From positions 36,169-52,350 of the forward strand of contig CAJTUQ010000007.1 of NCBI GenBank assembly GCA_910579335.1: a stretch of DNA of 16,182 bases, given 5' to 3'. The DNA is from an uncultured Dorea sp. GTDB taxonomy: Bacteria; Bacillota; Clostridia; Lachnospirales; Lachnospiraceae. Position numbers and translations under genes: made by a program. Position 1 is the first letter of the stretch; each line of letters starts with the position of its first letter. Below the pieces are notes generated by a model. It saw only the letters and a list, made by a program, of their open reading frames with translations, was not told where the DNA came from and did not search any database. This document shows, one piece after another, positions 14,752-16,182 of the stretch.

Positions 14752-14830
14752 TGAATGAAGATATCACCTTTAGGGTATCAAACAATTTTTTAAAGCCGTT
14801 CGGTGTTGGTGCATCGGGCGGTTTTCTTTA
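14752..14830 (+). ncRNA. Candidate small RNA next to the recombinase gene
   Basis: The ~79-nt span follows the promoter at 14717-14745. It holds a 6-bp hairpin (GATATC/GGTATC, 14760-14779), an A/T-rich linker and a 14-bp terminator stem (14792-14825). A 12-codon ATG frame (14755-14793) inside it has no ribosome site. No known RNA family is recognised. It lies wholly in the gap between hicB and the recombinase gene, and could be antisense to a long recombinase leader. Confidence 0.45.
14792..14829 (+). terminator. Intrinsic terminator, plus strand
   Basis: AAAGCCG-TT-CGGTG (14792-14805) pairs with CATCG-GG-CGGTTTT (14812-14825) around a TTGGTG loop and is followed by TTTTCTTT. Four pairs are G-U on the plus strand and become A-C mismatches on the minus strand. 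The structure therefore serves plus-strand RNA rather than the minus-strand hicB mRNA. Confidence 0.65.
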
Positions 14831-14844
14831 TACTTCAATTAAAG

Positions 14845-15258
14845 CTATGACATATTTTTTATTCCAAGATATTCCATTAATGCATTTTGAAACAACTTTG
14901 AGCAGTTTACCCCGTCCTTATCTGCTTGTGAAGCAAGCCATGCAGGGAGGGATAGGGTTTTCTTAACAAATTTGCTGTTAATACGTTCCCTGATCGGCGG
15001 CATGAAAACATCAATAAGAACAGGAATTTGATTATTGGCCAATTTAATTTCTGTAATGGATGATGGGGCGGGAATGGGTTCACCATCCTGCTCCATTCCC
15101 CAGATGTGGAGCCCAAGAGCTTCACGGGCATTTTTTAAAGCCATATCCGTATCATCCTTATCAGCGCAAGGATAACATCCTTCTAAATCTGGAAATTCAA
15201 TATTAATACCGTCTTCCGCATAATCGAATATTGCCACATAAGAATATCTGTCTTTCAT
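14845..15258 (-). CDS. hicB: HicB-family antitoxin
   Basis: A 137-aa antitoxin, partner of the HicA toxin encoded just upstream. The N-terminal RNase H-like HicB domain (about 4-75) has the F-P-D-L-E-G-C and A-L-K-N-A-R-E-A-L-G-L-H segments of the family. The C-terminal part (about 92-137) reads V-K-K-T-L-S-L-P-A-W-L then a helix ending L-M-E-Y-L-G-I, a ribbon-helix-helix-type DNA-binding domain expected to autoregulate the operon. Start ATG 15258 is preceded by GGAGG (15266-15270), 35 bases after the hicA stop. It ends with TAG at 14845; no clear terminator acts on this strand before the recombinase gene, so read-through into the recombinase is possible. Confidence 0.92.
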   Translation of the reverse strand: MKDRYSYVAIFDYAEDGINIEFPDLEGCYPCADKDDTDMALKNAREALGLHIWGMEQDGEPIPAPSSITEIKLANNQIPVLIDVFMPPIRERINSKFVKKTLSLPAWLASQADKDGVNCSKLFQNALMEYLGIKNMS

Positions 15259-15293
15259 TTTGGTTCCTCCAATCTACAATTTGAGAAAAAAGG

Positions 15294-15491
15294 TTATTTG
15301 AAAGTAACCCCTGATTGCCTTGCAATGCTTTTCAGTGTGCCGGCCGGGATATCTTTTTTGGGATGGGTAAGAGTGACTCGCCCTTTTTTCGTTGGGTGCT
15401 TGAATTGGTGATGATCCCCATCGCAGCCAACTTCATACCAGCCATCCTCTTTAAGTATTTTAAGGACTTCTCTTGATGAATAACTTTTCAC
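15294..15491 (-). CDS. hicA: HicA-family mRNA interferase toxin
   Basis: A 65-aa toxin with a double-stranded-RNA-binding-like fold that cuts mRNA when free of HicB. Seen: S-S-R-E-V-L-K-I-L-K-E-D-G-W at 5-18, then G25-D-H-H-Q-F-K-H-P33 with the conserved catalytic histidine (H27/H28), and T-L-K-S-I-A-R-Q-S-G near the C-terminus. The start is GTG 15491, supported by an AGGAGGAGGT ribosome site immediately upstream; no ATG is available at a sensible position. Length and toxin-first order are typical of hicAB operons. Expression is probably controlled by the promoter, palindrome and leader hairpin at 15550-15646. Confidence 0.93.
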   Translation of the reverse strand: MKSYSSREVLKILKEDGWYEVGCDGDHHQFKHPTKKGRVTLTHPKKDIPAGTLKSIARQSGVTFK

Positions 15492-15534
15492 TTAGACCTC
15501 CTCCTTATGTACATAATACGTAATTTATTATTTA

Positions 15535-15548
15535 ATATATGCATATAT
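15535..15548. repeat. 14-base palindrome ATATATGCATATAT in the hicA leader
   Basis: A perfect 14-base palindrome, 44 bases before the hicA start and directly after the leader hairpin. A shorter palindrome, TATGTACATA, lies at 15506-15515 against the ribosome site. Either could be a second HicB operator, but both are composed mostly of A/T and may be chance. Confidence 0.35.
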
Positions 15549-15549
15549 C

Positions 15550-15584
15550 AAAAAAAGCCTTAGAATACAATTCCAAGACTTTTT
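15550..15584 (-). terminator. Intrinsic terminator or attenuator hairpin in the hicA leader
   Basis: On the minus strand, AAAAAG-T-CTT-G-GAAT pairs with ATTC-T-AAG-G-CTTTTT around a TGT loop and runs into seven Ts. Two pairs are G-U here and become A-C mismatches on the plus strand, so the minus strand is the working one. It lies downstream of the 15619-15646 promoter and upstream of hicA, where an attenuator would sit. It might also end transcripts from the second hicAB pair. Confidence 0.72.
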
Positions 15585-15612
15585 GCGACCGCACGGCAGC
15601 CATTCACTAATT
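15550..15612 (-). ncRNA. Possible short leader RNA upstream of hicA
   Basis: Starting at the predicted transcription start (about 15612) and stopping at the hairpin, the transcript would be about 63 nt. It contains a GGCTGCCGTGCGGTCGC segment before the hairpin and a 23-codon ATG frame (15605 down to 15534, minus strand) without ribosome site. It is either an attenuated leader or an independent small RNA. Confidence 0.35.
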
Positions 15613-15617
15613 AGTGA
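15604..15617. promoter_or_regulatory. Palindromic operator TCACTAATTAGTGA
   Basis: A perfect 14-base palindrome one base downstream of the -10 hexamer and covering the predicted transcription start of the minus-strand promoter. This is a position where a bound repressor would block transcription. HicB, with its ribbon-helix-helix domain, is the obvious candidate ligand; that link is inferred. Confidence 0.6.
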
Positions 15618-15618
15618 T

Positions 15619-15646
15619 ATTATATCGTATCCATATATCTTGTCAA
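15619..15646 (-). promoter_or_regulatory. Consensus promoter upstream of hicAB
   Basis: On the minus strand TTGACA (15641-15646) and TATAAT (15619-15624) are both perfect consensus hexamers, spaced by 16 bases. It is the strongest promoter in the window and directs transcription toward hicA. Confidence 0.82.
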
Positions 15647-15719
15647 GTATTCATATTATTTATCTTATAAAATTATGTCAATATTGTTTAATGCCATTTT
15701 AGTTGGCGCAGGGGCGGTT

Positions 15720-16121
15720 TTATCTGGCCTGTATTTTCTGTATAAGAGCTTCTTGCAGCACTTGAGAGAAATTTACTCCGATAGCAGTAGCCTCTTCGTT
15801 GAGCCATTCCGGAATACTGAGCGTCTTTTTTACCGCCCGTGGGTTAGTTCTTTTTTTGTAAGCCAACATATCAAATTCGATGACAACAAGAAAAGAATCT
15901 TTTTCAACTAAGATTTTAGTTGGGTCAGAAGGTTTCGGTAAAGCTTCACGTTCCGTTTCTCTTGATGTGAGAGCAAGTCCAAGAGCATCAACTGCCATTT
16001 CGTAGGCTTGTGTCATGTCATCTCCTTCTGTAAGGCATTCTGGAAGGTCGGGAAAAGAAATCCAGAAGCCGCCCTCTTCAGCTTTATGGAAAATAGCAGG
16101 ATAAAATAATAATTTATTCAT
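15720..16121 (-). CDS. hicB: HicB-family antitoxin, second copy
   Basis: A 133-aa antitoxin of the same build as the first copy. The N-terminal HicB domain has F-P-D-L-P-E-C and A-Y-E-M-A-V-D-A-L-G-L. The C-terminal V-K-K-T-L-S-I-P-E-W-L plus helix forms a ribbon-helix-helix-type domain. The two HicBs share the layout and the VKKTLS-x-P-x-WL motif but differ widely elsewhere, so they are distinct pairs rather than a recent duplication. ATG 16121 follows a GGAGG ribosome site, 28 bases after the stop of its own hicA. Confidence 0.9.
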   Translation of the reverse strand: MNKLLFYPAIFHKAEEGGFWISFPDLPECLTEGDDMTQAYEMAVDALGLALTSRETEREALPKPSDPTKILVEKDSFLVVIEFDMLAYKKRTNPRAVKKTLSIPEWLNEEATAIGVNFSQVLQEALIQKIQAR

Positions 16122-16149
16122 ACAGATACCTCCGTGCTTTATGGCAGAG

Positions 16150-16182
16150 TTATTTAAGCCCTGCCTGTTTTAATATTGCCTG
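16150..16182 (-). CDS. hicA: HicA-family toxin, second copy, C-terminal end (partial)
   Basis: The last ten codons before a TAA (16150-16152) read Q-A-I-L-K-Q-A-G-L-K on the minus strand, the typical C-terminal helix of HicA proteins. It lies directly upstream of hicB in the same direction, as expected for a hicAB pair. The rest of the gene is beyond the window edge. The identification relies on this short tail plus the neighbour. Confidence 0.75.
   Translation of the reverse strand, partial: QAILKQAGLK

Larger units (their letters stand above)
13225..16182. mobile_element. Integrated element with serine recombinase and toxin-antitoxin cargo (left part)
   Basis: Evidence for an inserted element: a host gene is cut at 13225-13250, a large serine recombinase gene lies immediately inside the junction with its 3' end at the boundary, and the cargo is hicAB genes, common on mobile elements. 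Intergenic DNA is also more AT-rich than in the left part. No transfer, phage structural or replication gene lies in the visible 3 kb, so prophage, integrative conjugative element or small mobilisable island cannot be told apart. The right end is not in the window. Confidence 0.65.

Noticed and set aside
14751..14966. A 71-codon plus-strand frame starting TTG at 14751, with a glycine-rich KPFGVGASGGF stretch resembling a small peptide precursor
   Set aside because: It has no ribosome site, runs through a strong terminator and then lies antisense to hicB. The RNA reading of this region explains the promoter better.
14845..15258. Tail hairpin at 14792-14825 considered as the hicB terminator on the minus strand
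   Set aside because: Four stem pairs become A-C mismatches on the minus strand, and only a short TTT follows the stem there. The pairing supports the plus strand.
13252..16182. Possible CRISPR array or tandem repeat among the AT-rich gaps
   Set aside because: No regularly spaced direct repeats are present. The only repeats are short palindromes and hairpin arms.

Overview
The window looks like a chromosomal segment of an anaerobic Gram-positive bacterium of the Clostridia, most likely a Lachnospiraceae (Clostridium cluster XIVa) gut organism. The inference rests on gene content (indolepyruvate:ferredoxin oxidoreductase, DUF975 membrane protein, CarD factor, NimA-like flavoprotein, MnmM-type methyltransferase), strong AGGAGG-type ribosome binding sites and intrinsic terminators with long T-tracts. 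Species cannot be assigned from the sequence alone.

Bases 1-1248 hold the last codons of a DMT/EamA-type transporter, the tRNA methyltransferase gene mnmM that overlaps it (ATGA), and a pyridoxamine-phosphate-oxidase-fold flavoprotein. Bases 1351-6298 form a tight five-gene plus-strand operon: iorA, iorB, a phenylacetate-CoA ligase (paaK-like), a tandem ACT-domain protein and an SseB-family protein. It ends at a bidirectional terminator shared with the convergent cold-shock gene (6432-6629, minus). The first four genes make a coherent aryl-acid/2-oxo-acid module: the ligase activates arylacetates to CoA thioesters, IorAB interconverts aryl-CoA and arylpyruvates with ferredoxin, and the ACT protein is a plausible aromatic amino acid sensor.

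Bases 6826-10374 carry ptsI (PTS Enzyme I, without an adjacent HPr gene), a DUF975 integral membrane protein and deoB (phosphopentomutase), closely spaced on the plus strand. A new extended -10 promoter and a roughly 200-nt leader precede carD (10600-11100), which ends at a bidirectional terminator. Convergent to it lies an unrecognised 552-aa protein with a C-terminal membrane anchor (11174-12832, minus).

From about 13225 the character changes. An NMT1/SsuA-type ABC substrate-binding lipoprotein gene (start 12949) breaks off after its first ~100 residues, where a large serine recombinase gene (minus strand) begins to read outwards. This looks like the left junction of an integrated element whose right end lies beyond the window. 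Inside the element are one complete hicAB toxin-antitoxin pair, the hicB and last codons of hicA of a second pair, and two small promoter-hairpin units. One is a plus-strand unit next to the recombinase (about 14752-14830). The other is a minus-strand unit upstream of hicA with a palindromic operator and an intrinsic terminator inside the leader. These two units are the most likely undescribed elements here. There is no gene-free stretch over 300 bases, no rRNA or tRNA gene and no CRISPR array.
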